Of a stretch of 64,000 nucleotides of DNA, positions 23,395-36,000 are shown piece after piece. Below the pieces are notes generated by a model. That model had not been told where the DNA came from, searched no databases, and worked only from the letters and a program-made list of their open reading frames with translations. Made by a program: the position numbers and the translations under genes. Numbering within the stretch: the stretch's first letter is position 1; the number at the start of each line of letters is the position of its first letter. The DNA comes from Hyperoplus lanceolatus (Eukaryota; Chordata; Actinopteri; Uranoscopiformes; Ammodytidae), in contig CM049410.1 in NCBI GenBank assembly GCA_026929865.2, positions 20,299,501 to 20,363,500 of the forward strand. Reading direction: 5' to 3'.

Positions 23395-23950
23395 TGTCAT
23401 GATCCTGCCTGGTTCTCCTTGTCTCTGTTTTGTTTTTTGCCTGTTTGCCCTTTTTCTCGTCTGGCTTATTGCAGGGTTGGAGCAGGTGTGTGGGGAGTCA
23501 ACTCAAGCACTCACAGCTGCCAGCAATCACCAATCAACCGCCTTTCATATACCCGGTCCGACCTTCCAGATACTGCCAGATTGTAGTTTCAGTTCACGCA
23601 GTCAGTAGCTCTACTTATCATTACTTACCTGTTGCAGCTCCACTTTTTTCGCATTTTTTCCCGTACTCATTTTTGTTGTTCTCCTTCCACAGCTCTCCCG
23701 GTCTGACTCCCCACGGCTCCAACCTGCACCAGCGAGCACTTCCACCCCGGACTCTTTTACCCGCTTGCTCTGGATTCTTCTCACCCAAGCCCTGGACATT
23801 CTCCGTTGCTCTCTCCCTGGAACCCTCCCCAGGACAGTTGGATTCCCCCTTCCCCGGATTCCGACCCAACCCCCAGCTGATTCTTGTTCAATAAACCTTC
23901 TTAAACTAGTGCTGTCTCCGCGCCTGTGTCCTCCCTGTCCGACTGTAACA
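23395..23950 (+). repeat. 3' LTR of the Gypsy element
   Basis: A 556-bp segment starting TGTCATGATCC and ending GACTGTAACA, so it has the usual TG...CA ends. AATAAA at 23890-23895, about 55 bases before the end, would serve as the polyadenylation signal. The partner 5' LTR is absent because the element is 5'-truncated, so the ends rest on the polypurine tract and TG/CA rule and not on a two-LTR comparison. Confidence 0.8.
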
Positions 23951-24649
23951 TGCTTGTCCCAAAGCTAATAGCTATACACCAGTCAGGCAAAAATACCAAT
24001 AAAAACATTTACTTCAGTTTCACTGTTTGAAAAAAAGCACAAGTAGCTTCCTATCCGTTGTGTTATTAAAAACGAGGCTGCTGTGGTTAAGATAAATTAG
24101 TGGATTATGCAACATTCATCATGTTTTGCCGTACTACAGGCATCATGTCGCTTAGCAACAAGCAAACAACATGGGGATGAAGGAATATTTTTCGATTGGA
24201 TCTCGGGGCCGTGGACCAATAAGAAATAGGGGGGGTGGACTGCACAGTGGAAGCTTCTGGCTTTCCAGTTTCTGACGTCAGAAACGGGGAGAATTCTGAC
24301 TGGAGTATATTGGGTGGAGAGGTGGAGGGTTTCAGAAAAGGGGAGAGTGAGAAATGGAGAGAGCTTTCTTTTTTTGATACTTTGGCAGTCTGTAGGCACA
24401 CCGTAGACCCATAATTATGTTCAAAAACATCGGAAAAGCTTTAAATCAGTATGTCAGTTGAGTCTGTCATTAGGTTGCCGGTAATGATTTTTAAGATCCA
24501 GCAGGTGTCAGTATTGAGCAGCACAGTTACACAGTACCGACACAGTATCAATACAGTTTGGGTAATGTGTCGCAACGCTTCACGAGGCCTCATCTACCCA
24601 TCACTAGTAAATACATTCAAAAGTCCCGGAGAATTGGGGAGAATAAACA
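23951..24649. other. Non-coding, nothing recognised
   Basis: Flank of the Gypsy element with no supported coding or repeat feature. Confidence 0.35.
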
Positions 24650-24910
24650 ACAGAATGAAGCCGGTAGTCTCTGGCCAATCAGAAGCGTCGCAGGCCACTG
24701 ATTGGCTAGAGACTACCGTCTGGCCAATCAGCGGCCGGCCGTCTGCCGATGTCACCTTTTAGCATCGGCTCAGCTTGCTTGGAACCTAGAGCGAGGCGAT
24801 ACAAAAAAAAGCAGCCGCAGCAGGTACCAGGTACCATGTTTTTGCGGTGGAAACGCCAAAAATGCGAGTTGAGTCGAGTTGAGCTGATACCATGCAGTGG
24901 AAAAGCGCTC
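24650..24910. repeat. GC-rich dispersed repeat fragment with CCAAT inverted repeats
   Basis: The segment is CG-rich against an AT-rich background and carries CCGGTAGTCTCTGGCCAATC and its near-exact reverse complement within 60 bases (24660-24720), then a third GGCCAATCAG. It ends with a block (GGTACCAGGTACC, GAGTTGAGTCGAGTTGAGC, CAGTGGAAAAGCGC) that I recognise as a common fish transposon-derived end. The opposite end of that family is not seen, so this is probably a truncated copy. Confidence 0.55.
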
Positions 24911-25606
24911 ATGTGGTCTGATTGAATCAATGGCACGTAATACGACGGGAGAATTGAGGTCTCATGATTTGAGAAAAGTCACTTGTCACACTCAGAAAGG
25001 TACCATAGCACTTTAAAAATCATTAGTAATGAATGGCTGACAGCTGTCACTCAAAACTGTGAAGACCTTTTAAGCTTTCATTAATTTTCTCTGTGATTGC
25101 CTTTCTCGTTGCTAAATCACAGCCTGACTGCCTGTATAGGCCCTCTATGAACACATTTTAACATTTGAAAAAAGTCATTGAGGCGACATGATAAGTGCTG
25201 GCCCTGTGTTGAATTCACTGGTATGTCACTTATTTTACATGTGTTTGTTGAACATTGTGCGCTGCCTTTTATCACCTTGACACTTACAGCTGGGGTATGT
25301 GATTTCTGATTGGTCAAAGTTAACGTGAGCTGTACATTTTGACCAATCAGAGCGAGGCTCCGATTCTCTGTTCTTATTGGCTGCTGGCTGTTGTCAACTT
25401 TGTTGATGTAGAGTGTGTCAGGGATGGACCATAGGGGAGGGACCAAAGAGAACAAGTGGAGCGGTTGAGGTATTTGGATTCGAATCTCTATCCGAACTGC
25501 CATTTTCTCCCCAAATCCTCCACCCCAGATTTAATGATTTAATGATATTTCATTTCATGAAAATTGTGTACACAAAGTATTTTGAAGTGCTGACTTTAGA
25601 AGTTTG
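24911..25606. other. Non-coding, with a CCAAT-containing hairpin
   Basis: CTGATTGGTCAAA at 25306-25318 and its exact reverse complement at 25338-25350 form a 13-bp stem, each arm holding a CCAAT box, with further ATTGG at 25376. No gene start is evident beside it. Confidence 0.5.
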
Positions 25607-25619
25607 GGTAACACTTTAT

Positions 25620-25960
25620 TTGAAGGCGTATACATAACGCTGTCATAAGACTGTCATAAGACTGTCATTTCACTGTCATGACATATGTCATGAACATTAT
25701 GAATGGTTATGAATGGTTATGACTGTTGTCATAAAGTGTCATTCGGTAAATTATGTCACGTTTAATGACACATTGACATTGTATGAGATGTCTTTTTTAT
25801 GACAACCTGACATAAGCTAAGACAAAATAACTTGGTAATGACAACCTGACATAAGCTAAGACAAAATAACTTGGTAATGACAACCTGACATAAGCTAAGA
25901 CAAAATAACTTGTCCGTGTCTTTGTAATGACAACCTGACATTAATAAGACAAAATATCTT
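25620..25960. repeat. Tandem short repeats in the left palindrome arm
   Basis: It begins with CTGTCATAAGA direct repeats (25640-25670). Then a 39-bp unit, TGACAACCTGACATAAGCTA followed by AGACAAAATAACTTGG, occurs three to four times between 25800 and 25960. The mirror array lies at about 29740-30080. Confidence 0.85.
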
Positions 25961-26154
25961 GGTTATGTTGACTTGACATTAACCAATAACATGACCTGTC
26001 ATAAACATGTAATAGTAGGCTTAATAATCAAATGTAAAAAAAAATATTTTGATTTATGTTGTAAGATTACATTAAACTGTCATATGTGGAAGGTTTTGAT
26101 ATTGACTGTCATGAGACCTTTATTATACTGTCATGAATGTTTATGTTGGCCTGA

Positions 26155-26600
26155 AGTAAAGTGAAACAATTTGGACAGTTCATTAACATGTCATGAAGCG
26201 TTATTACACTGTCTAATGCCTTTATAACAGGCTCATGAATGATTCTGTAGGACTAAAGTAAAGTGAAACAATTTGGACATTTCATTAACATGTCATGAAG
26301 CGTTATTACACTGTCTAATGCCGTTATAACATGCTCATGAATGATTCTGTTGGCCTGAAGTAAAGTGAAACAATTTGGACAGTTCATTAACATGTCATGA
26401 AGCGTTATTACACTGTCTAATGCCTTTATAACATGCTCATGAATGATTATTTTGGCCTAAAGTAAAGTGAAACAATTTGGACAGTTCATTAACATGTCAT
26501 TAAGTGTTATTACACTGTCTAATTTTGACATTGACTGTCATGAAACCTTTATTATACTGTCATGAAGTATTGACTTTACCTCAAAGTGAAACAATTTGGA
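26155..26600. repeat. 102-bp tandem repeat in the left palindrome arm (about 4 copies)
   Basis: Units starting GTGAAACAATTTGGAC recur at 26161, 26263, 26365 and 26467, an exact 102-bp period, with a partial unit near 26587. Each unit carries AACATGTCATGAAGCGTTAT and a TGCTCATGAATGATT block, rich in TCATGA palindromes. Confidence 0.9.
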
Positions 26601-29099
26601 CTTTTCAGTAAATATTATTACACTTAATTATACACACAACAGTGTTAACTGCAGTAGTATCCCCTTTATAGATGTAACATGAAGCATATCAGTATTACAT
26701 GTGGAAAATACCTTAACAAAAGCAATATAAGTCAAGACAGTCTGTTTTATTTGCATTGAGACACTAAACAAAAAAATATATACATACACTTAAAACAGAA
26801 ATAAGAACTACTACTTTAAAATCAAATGCACTTTCCAGTCCTTAAATTAACAATCCAGAGATTGTATGTTATATAATATAAGTTATAATGGCTGCTAAAA
26901 ATCACCAGGAAGAGATCAGCTTAAACACAAAAGGAGGGCAAATGGCACTCAGCCTTCAAACTTTGTAGGCATGTTAGCTTCAGCATACAACTAGTGCAAA
27001 CTTGTAAGTGAATACTGTGCTTAAACAGGCAGATTGCAGATCAGCAAATCATAGAGCTATTAGCACACACAATAATAACAGAAATATACATTAGATCAGG
27101 TTGAAGTAAATAAAAGATACATAAAATAAAAGAGACTGTGTAGGCCTACTGCCCTGGTAGTGCGTAGTATGGAGCATGACAGCCAGCTAACATTTAAAAG
27201 CCCAATAAAGAATAAAAGACACAATGCTTGACTTCTCTTGTTTCTTCGTGAACCTTGTATTGGTAGGTTTTTCTTTGTAAAACTGTAACATAGACATGAA
27301 AAAATAAATCAATATACACACAGTACCAGACCTATACAGACAGTAGACAATACACAGTAAGTAGTATATGGTAAGTATACACACAGCTATGCTATTCCTA
27401 TTTAAGTATTAAACAACACATGACTGTAAAAACACAGCTTAGCATGTATGACAAAGTATAGTGAGCTAGCAAACAATTAGCTTCTGTAGTAGTGTACCTG
27501 CTAGCTAACAGGGCCACATGTGCAATCAAATAAACATACAAGTAGCTTACTTTACATTCTTACACCTGAAAGCTAATGTTAACATTGCACACTATCAACA
27601 CTTACAGACAAATAGTCTCCAAGGCAAAGGCGTTATAAAGAAATATCCTGCAGCATTTATCTGTAGGCTATGCTGGTCCTATAGTCTGCATACAACTGTG
27701 AACAAAATGTAGGCTACATCAAACACCGGTGATGTGGCGCTAGATCCTGTATGAAACACGTGAGGGCTCACTCTGACACTTTTTCCAAAAAACAAGATAA
27801 AATAAAAATATTAACACTTCATATTCACTTAGGACAACTGCTATATAACAATACTTGCAATTGCAATATGTCAAGACCGTCTGTGCTGCCTTAACTATAA
27901 GTCAGTAATTATTGTTGTATAGCAGTTTTTCAAAGTAAATATGACGTTTTAATATTTTCATTTTTGGAAAAAGCGTCAGAGTGAGCCCTCACGTGTTGCA
28001 TACAGGATCTAGCGCCAAATCTCTGGTCGTTGCCTAGCTTACAATTTTTTTCCCAGTTGTATGCAGTCTACCGGGACATCATAGCCTATACATGCTGCTG
28101 AGTATTTCTTTATAACGCCTTTGCCTTGGAGACTATTTGTCTGTAAGTGTTGATAGTGTGCAATGTTAACATTAGCTTTCAGGTGTAAGAATGTAAAGTA
28201 AGATACTTGTATGTTTATTTGATTGCACATGTGGCCCTGTTAGCTAGCAGGTACACTACTACAGAAGCTAATTGTTTGCTAGCTCACTATACTTTGTCAT
28301 ACATGCTAAACTGTGTTTTTACAGTCATGTGTTGTTTAATACTTAAATAGGAATAGCATAGCTGTGTGCATACTTACCATATACTACTTAGTGTGTATTG
28401 TCTACTGTCTGTATAGGTCTGGTACTGTGTGTATATTGATTTATTTTTTCATGTCTATTTTACAGTTCTACAAAGAAAAACCTACCAATACACATGGGCT
28501 TTTAAATGTTAGCTGGCTGTCATGCTCCATACTACGCACTGCCAGGGCAGTAGGCCTACACAGTCTCTTTTATTTTATGTATCTTTTATTTACTTCAACC
28601 TGATCTAATGTATACTTCTGTTATTATTGTGTGTGCTAATAGCTCTATGATTTGCTGATCTGCAATCTGCCTGTTTAAGCACCGTATTCACTTACAAGTT
28701 TGCACTAGTTGTATGCTGAAGCTAACATGCCTACACAGTTTGAAGGCTGAGTGCCATTTGCCCTCCTTTTGTGTTTAAGCTGATCTCTTCCTGGTGATTT
28801 TTAGCAGCCATTATAACATATATTATATAACATACAATCTCTGGATTGTTAATTTAAGGACTGGAAAGTGCATTTGATTTTAAAGTAGTTCTTATATCTG
28901 TTTTAAGTGTATACATATATTTTTTGTTTAGTGTCTCAATGCAAATAAAACAGACTGTCTTGACTTATATTGCTTTTGTTAAGGTATTTTCCACATGTAA
29001 TACTGATATGCTTCATGTTACATCTATAAAGGGGATACTACTGCAGTTAACACTGTTGTGTGTATAATTAAGTGTAATAATATTTACTGAAAAGTCCAA

Positions 29100-29560
29100 A
29101 TTGTTTCACTTTGAGGTAAAGTCAATACTTCATGACAGTATAATAAAGGTTTCATGACAGTCAATGTCAAAATTAGACAGTGTAATAACACTTAATGACA
29201 TGTTAATGAACTGTCCAAATTGTTTCACTTTACTTTAGGCCAAAATAATCATTCATGAGCATGTTATAAAGGCATTAGACAGTGTAATAACGCTTCATGA
29301 CATGTTAATGAACTGTCCAAATTGTTTCACTTTACTTCAGGCCAACAGAATCATTCATGAGCATGTTATAACGGCATTAGACAGTGTAATAACGCTTCAT
29401 GACATGTTAATGAAATGTCCAAATTGTTTCACTTTACTTTAGTCCTACAGAATCATTCATGAGCCTATTATAAAGGCATTAGACAGTGTAATAACGCTTC
29501 ATGACATGTTAATGAACTGTCCAAATTGTTTCACTTTACTTCAGGCCAACAGAAACATTC
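29100..29560. repeat. 102-bp tandem repeat, mirror array in the right palindrome arm
   Basis: The reverse complement of the left-arm array, with the same number of units and the same unit-specific variants (for example the CTACAG-type variant in one unit on each side). The two arms therefore share one history and did not expand separately. Confidence 0.88.
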
Positions 29561-30099
29561 ATGACAGTATAATAAAGGTCTCATGACAGTCAATATCAAA
29601 ACCTTCCACATATGACAGTTTAATGTAATCTTACAACATAAATCAAAATAGTTTTTTTACATTTGATTATTAAGCCTACTATTACATGTTTATGACAGGT
29701 CATGTTATTGGTTAATGTCAAGTCGACATAACCAAGATATTTTGTGTTCATTAATGTCAGGTTGTCATTACTAAGACACGGACAAGTTATTTTGTCTTAG
29801 CTTATGTCAGGTTGTCATTACCAAGTTATTTTGTCTTAGCTTATGTCAGGTTGTCATTACCAAGACATCGACAAGTTATTTTGTCTTTGCTTATGTCAGG
29901 TTGTCATAAAAAAGACATCTCATATAATGTCAATGTGTCATTAAACGTGACATAATTTACCGAATGACACTTTATGACAACAGTCATAACCATTCATAAC
30001 CATTCATAATGTTCATGACATGTGTCATGACAGTGTAATGACAGTCTTATGACAGTCTTATGACAGCGTTATGTATACGCCTTCAAATAAAGTGTTACC

Positions 30100-33000
30100 G
30101 AAGTGGGTCACAGAAAATGAAGCATTACTTCTGTTTGGCGTCTTGGAAAGCTGTAAAACATGAATAAACGCAGATGGTTTTCATGTGTTATATGAATGTG
30201 TTATATCTGTGATAGGAGCGGACTGATAGTATTATTTTCACACATGCAGGTCTGTAAAACCTCCAACAATGGAGAAGTAAAGCCAAGGTAACAAAACACA
30301 AGGGTAATGCATGTATCTGCAAGAGAAGGTTATCATGTGGACATTTACTTTATTTTTATTTTTTGGGTTTTCTATCGTCTCAGCAGTTTTTTCCACAACA
30401 TACTCTGCAACTTTAACATCGAGTTACACAAAGGAACTTCAGCATGCACAGAATTTTCATTGCAGGCATGTTTGGTCATTTTTTTAACAGGGCAAAGCCC
30501 CTTGCAGGGGCCATATATCTGTAAGATGTAACTCTTATCTAGAAATTAATGGACCGAGGGAGAATCAAGTGAGTAAAGTGATAACTAAGAATTACAGTAC
30601 ATTGGGTCCAATGGTTCAGTTCAGGGAAATGCACCGACACAGGACCACTTACGAGGCCCTGTGTATGATTTTCTTTTTCCTGATTGAGCACCATAGTGAC
30701 CAGAAATAATGTGAGCCCATTCATCATTATTAAAGAAGTATAAACCAGCCATTAAGCCATTTTAATATGGATTGTGGTTCCATTGAGAGTTTGGTATGCT
30801 ACATTGATCTCTCCTAAGTGAGCAGTAGTAAAAAAAAAAAAAAAAGAAAAGGCAGGTTGGTCTTACATAGTGACCATGTGTTAGTGGCTTGAAGTCCCAG
30901 AGTCACAAAGTCATCAATGCAACTTCAGAAACTATTCAGATACTATTTCTACAACCCCTTGTGCTGTCATCCTGATGGCATTGATCATTTTATAGTGTGT
31001 ACTGCCACCAACCAACACCAACGTGCACATTGCAGCCGATGTTAGGGTGATCAATGAGAGCAACACAAAGGAAGAGTTAGATTGCTTTGATGAGCAGCCA
31101 AAAATTTCAAACCAAACAGATGTTTCATACTCACTGCATGTGAGCAATTTAAGGCTCCCTTAGGATCCATGTCTTTCGCAGGCTAATCCATGATGCTCTT
31201 TACGGTAATCCATTCAAATAACTCTTCTCTAGTGCCATCAATTAAGAGTCCAGAATGACTGAGGAGTTGGCACAACTACAGCTCGATTGGGCTAAAGCTG
31301 TCGTGGCCTGGTAGTAAGAATGATCATCGCAGGGATCAACAACTTCATGATCTTGTGAATCCCTTGCCAATTTTTACGCTGTTTTTATAGGTGAAACACA
31401 AAAATAGTGGAGGGCTAAAAACAATGCCAAACAGAAACCTATTGTTGTTTCAACTGTAACACAATACCCTGTCTCTAAGTACCATACCTTTTCAATTAAG
31501 TATTATTTCTGAAAGTAGCCAGCATGTTTTAGAATTCTTCCTACTGTGCATACTGCCAATTCTATTCAAATCACTTAAGTTAAAGTGCCTATCTCTTCGG
31601 GGAAACTAGGAAATATGGGTCCTCTAAAAGAATATTGCTCTGGACACTCTTTTTAAATAAAATAATTAAACTGGGACTTTTGTGGTCCCTCTCCATCTCC
31701 AGACCCACATACACGTCACTCCATCCTCACCAGCAGCAGCACCACGTCGTCACTTTTAATGACAGTTGTTAGACGCTCGCTGCACTTCTCTTTCATGGGT
31801 TTCCAAAATGGTTTTTAGAATGGCATTAAACAGAGCGTATATATCGTCTCACTGAGCTGCTTATGCACAATGTGGTTTTTCTGTTTATACTCGTATTCTG
31901 GACAGTTTTATTTAAAAAAAATCCCTTTGGCCGTACTTGAAAGGCGATGAGAATTAAATCAACAACGTTCCATTGATCCAGCAGTCAATCACATATTTGA
32001 TGTGTTCAGTGGGGATTTGATGCTTGGAGTCTTCCCAACAATATCAACAAGGGATTATATATGAAAAGACAATTTCTTTCTTTATACTTTTAGTTTAAAT
32101 AAAAAATGCGACAAATCCCTGCTCCCTCCAATTTATAGCAGAAACAGAACATTTTGGAAATATGGAATCCAAAGACACAAAACACAAACACTTTTGAACA
32201 ACTACTTTAGTTAGTGACTATACTGAAACAGCAGATTGAATATATCGTGTTTTTTTTGGAGGATCTCGTACACTAAATATATTATTGCAAGCTGACATGA
32301 TACAAGAACATTGAATACGTTATCTGCAGTGTGAGAATCCGTTTTCAAACCAGTCTCTATTATTTCGACGTATAGCTTTTCTTCTACAACATTGTCATTA
32401 TGATCATACCTCTCGAGGGCCCTCTCATTTTTAGATTGCATCTCAGTTTGGTGTTGTTTCATTTTTGTTAATTGGCACTGGGACTTTGGCCAGACCAGGA
32501 ATCATTTTTAAAAAACAGACCAAACGAGCATGCCCATGAGATTTCATTTCTTGGTCCACAATTACCCCACCTTTAACACTGTATTTTTTTTGCCTTGCAG
32601 TGCGCAGTAGTATGGACATGTAGTGGATTGTGAGGGATATTCACTGATTTTGACAAGACGCGTTCTACAGAATCGCTGACTCCTTCTTTTAATAGTGCAG
32701 TGTTTTTTTTTATTCATAGATTAATTATTCATGTATTATAGATCATAAAGTTCATAAATGATTGCAATGTTAACAAAATAATAAATACATCAATTTGTCT
32801 TCTGATGAGACGGTTTGAAAAATACACAACTGCACTTTTTAATTTATTTATGGACTTTTAAAAACAATTTACTGTAATGATGGCACAAAGACCTCATGGA
32901 TGAAACGATACTTTAACCTTTAATAGGATTGCACAGTGATATGAAGACAGTCCATTCCCAGGAATACACGACCTTTGAGTAACCATGTCTTTGGCTCTGT

Positions 33001-36000
33001 TCCGGTCATGTGTATTGACCAGAAGATTAGCAATAGATTCTACGGTGATCCTCTTACGGGGGCTTTTGCTCATGCTGAGCTGCTACAAACGCATACCTAC
33101 ACTTACCTCTGTAATCTGAGTTGAATATCTCAGTGTGAGAGAGCATCCCTGGTTTCCTCCAGCAGTGCAACACCCACTTTTTTTCTGGAACCCTGAATAA
33201 GAAAAATACATGACAGAGAAACCCATTAATAAAGGTGTGTTATGGAGCAACTAATGGCGACTGAATGTATTGTATGTTTACTGGCATGTCAAGTGTCATG
33301 TTTACATAACTCGTTTTTTAATCCAATCCATAAGGCCATCCTGGGCATGTAATAAAAGGCTGCTTGTTCAGAGAATAACCTTCTCCTGGCATTGCTGTCT
33401 GCAAAATGAATTCAGAAGCATGAATATTTTCTTTTTGTCTCTCCTTTTTTCCACCCCCAGATTCAAAACCAATTTATTAACCTTATCTAACAAGCACACG
33501 CTATTGAAATCCTCTGTTTTAGTTTCCGGTCTTGCCAAAGTTGGTTTTACTAATTCATCAAAAATCAGCCCCCTCCCATATCATCTTAATGACTTCCCTG
33601 TACAGTTAAAATGAGAATATGCTGCACACGTCGCGCTCGGTGAGGCGGCATGGTAAGATATTCATGAATTTCTATCGGAATTTTAGGTAAACAGAAAGAG
33701 AAGCTTTGTCCTAAAGAAAGATGGATGTTTTGTATTCACTGCAATGAGTGAAATAGGAATGAAACATGATTCCTTCATCTTATATACATGCCTCATTCTT
33801 GCCTTTAATGATTGTGAGCCTCCACAGCATGAAGTGTTTCAAGACTACAATTTTTACACCTACAGTACATACATATTAATATCTGCATAAGACACGCTCC
33901 AGATAATTGCACAATCTGTATTCATATTACTACTTGCTCTAATGAAACAATCCTGTGGTCTCAGCCCTTGTGATTCACGGTGTATGACAAGCCATATCAG
34001 ATGAAAAAAAACACGGGCAAAATTCGATCTCTGAGAGGACAATAGATAATGCAATTCAATTAGCTGTTAAGGCTGCTATTTGCATTACAGTGAAAGGGGG
34101 GGATAGTTTAAGTGGCCCCAGGCAGCTGCCTTTCAGCGAAGGCCCATGACAGAAAAAGCAGCGGAACCAGGAGAAAAGGGGACTTTGGGAGTCTAGAGCA
34201 GTATTATTTTAATTACTCATCATAATGACTCCATTTAGCAGTTCAATGATCCATTTCAGGGCATTGAACAGGCATGGGAAGCTCTCTGTCCTTGGCAGGG
34301 TCAGTCCTGCAGCTGCCCCTGCCTGCCTTTCTCCAACCGAGAGGGAACATCCCAGTTGCTCAAGAATTTTCCTCAAAACACCATCATGTTTTTTCTATGA
34401 AAAAACACCTTGTTCAAAACGGCTCCCTCACTTGGTGTCTTGCTAATCCATAAGAGAATGCAATTCAATTATAGAGGTTATATTGATATATGGCGGCACA
34501 TAATTATGCTTGATGATTTTGTTGTGCATTAGAAATAGATGGGGTTGTCACCCACCATGAAAAGGGCACATAGAAGCTTTTAGTTATGCTAATAGCACCA
34601 GTCCAACATCATTTAAGATAAACAATGTGTTCTACATAACAGTAAGTGTTTAGTAATGATTTTGTAGATGCTGCTTGACTGCAGTCCGATCATTTAAGTT
34701 CAAATACGAACGCCAACCTTGTTTCCTAGAACTAACGTCTAAGCCCGTCCATGGGCAGGTTTAGGTTAAGTTTAGGGACAGCTCATGGGTTTGCTTTAAT
34801 TTTACCAAACACATTGTGTCTCAAGTCACTGCAAACTTTTTCTGCATCAAACCAAGACCAAAATACTTTTTCTAAAACTCAACAAAGTGCTGCCAGTACC
34901 TAAAATACAGCAAACAAAATGTTACTGATGTAGTGAAAATGTTTGGCGATATCAAAGGAATATGTGCTTAGTGAACATTTTGCTGTTGCAACATAGATCT
35001 ACTCTACAGGAAGAGATTTCAGGAAAAGTCTGTATACGCAGGCCGAATAATGTCTAGAAATGTGTCTTCAACTCTTCAATTAATGTTGCACTATGAGGCT
35101 GATATTGATCTTCATCTGTTGGATTGTGGTAAAAATCTACACTTTGTGAAACCTTGCATTGAGCAAAGGAAATCAAATCTTATAAATGTACTGTTTGACA
35201 TGAAAAGAAACGGAAGACATTTTTTTATATCGCAAATACACGCCAAATTAAATACAGATGTAGATAAGTAAATACCAAAAGAGCTGCCAAAAAAACATCT
35301 GCTATGATATCTAATAAGGTACAGTGAATCAGTGAATCTTTAATTTCCTTTTCAGGGAAGTATTTGCTTTTCATTAATGGACGAGTGAAGGAGTATCCAT
35401 CCATCATGCTGGATCTCTTGCCGTCCAAAGCATCTCTTCTTTTCGTGTTGCTTTTCATGATTCATGACGTATATGTGCAGATGGGTCAGGTTGCAGCCCC
35501 CGGAGCAAAGGGTGTAAGAGTGGATGTGATGGCGAGGAAAAAAATGAACCCATATGGTTCTGAGGAGCAGGGAATTCTGGCAACACTCCAGAATGCTGAC
35601 CCTGAGCATTGAAAGGTTGCGCACTGGCACCAATCTGACTGATTCTGCTCAGCTGCTGACGTGCAGAGGCGTGCACATGGATATGAAGACAGAAATAGCT
35701 TGCTGTGTAGTCCTCAGCTTGACGCAACTGTTCAGTATCTGCATCACTACCAATTGATTCTGTCCCATGCCAACTTTCTATGAGATTACTTTATAATGCA
35801 TATGTAATATTAAGTTAGCAGTTCTTTAATTTAATTTAATTTGTGATATGACTGAATAATGCTGTCACAGGGTAGGAGAGGGATTTTAGATGTTGCTTTC
35901 AAAACTGGTCGTGTGCAATCCGTCTGCATAAAGAAATCACTAATAATGTTCAGAAAATGAGTGATCAAAAGTAGAATTATGTGTGCCCTCCTCATCTTCC

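Larger units (their letters stand above)
20440..23950 (+). mobile_element. 5'-truncated chromodomain Ty3/Gypsy retrotransposon
   Basis: Contains, in order, reverse transcriptase, RNase H, integrase, chromodomain, polypurine tract and 3' LTR. The 5' LTR, primer-binding site, gag and protease are missing. A chromodomain after the integrase places it among chromoviruses, a group well represented in fish. The coding region is broken by at least one frameshift (about 21312-21318), an amber stop at 21810-21812, a LINE-like insertion at 22566-22765 and an opal stop at 22829-22831. The left boundary is approximate: pol-like frame is readable from about 20470, and the 18S-bearing element ends at 20404. 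Confidence 0.92.
25607..30099. mobile_element. Giant foldback-type inverted repeat, 4.49 kb
   Basis: The left arm (25607 to about 27855) and right arm (about 27906 to 30099) are reverse complements over nearly their whole length, separated by about 50 nt. The outer ends read GGTAACACTTTATTTGAAGG and its complement. The outer arms differ only at scattered bases; the inner 300 bp are more diverged. Both arms carry the same tandem arrays. There is no transposase; mirrored short frames (for example 27187-27384 and 28364-28603) encode the same hydrophobic peptide and look like chance. Flanks GAAGTTTG and GAAGTGGG match at six of eight positions, so a target duplication is possible but unproven. 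The layout, long terminal repeats built partly of tandem arrays, is that of foldback elements. Assignment to a superfamily is not possible here. Confidence 0.9.

Noticed and set aside
26155-26600. Regular repeats that might suggest a CRISPR-like array
   Set aside because: Units are 102-bp direct tandem repeats without unique spacers, in vertebrate DNA, inside a palindrome.
27187-28603. Mirrored hydrophobic frames in the palindrome arms as a possible duplicated gene
   Set aside because: Short, no recognisable domain, and present twice only because the arms are copies of each other.
35352-35727. Overlapping frames of 82-93 codons on both strands
   Set aside because: No conserved domain or splice signals; overlap on both strands is typical of chance.
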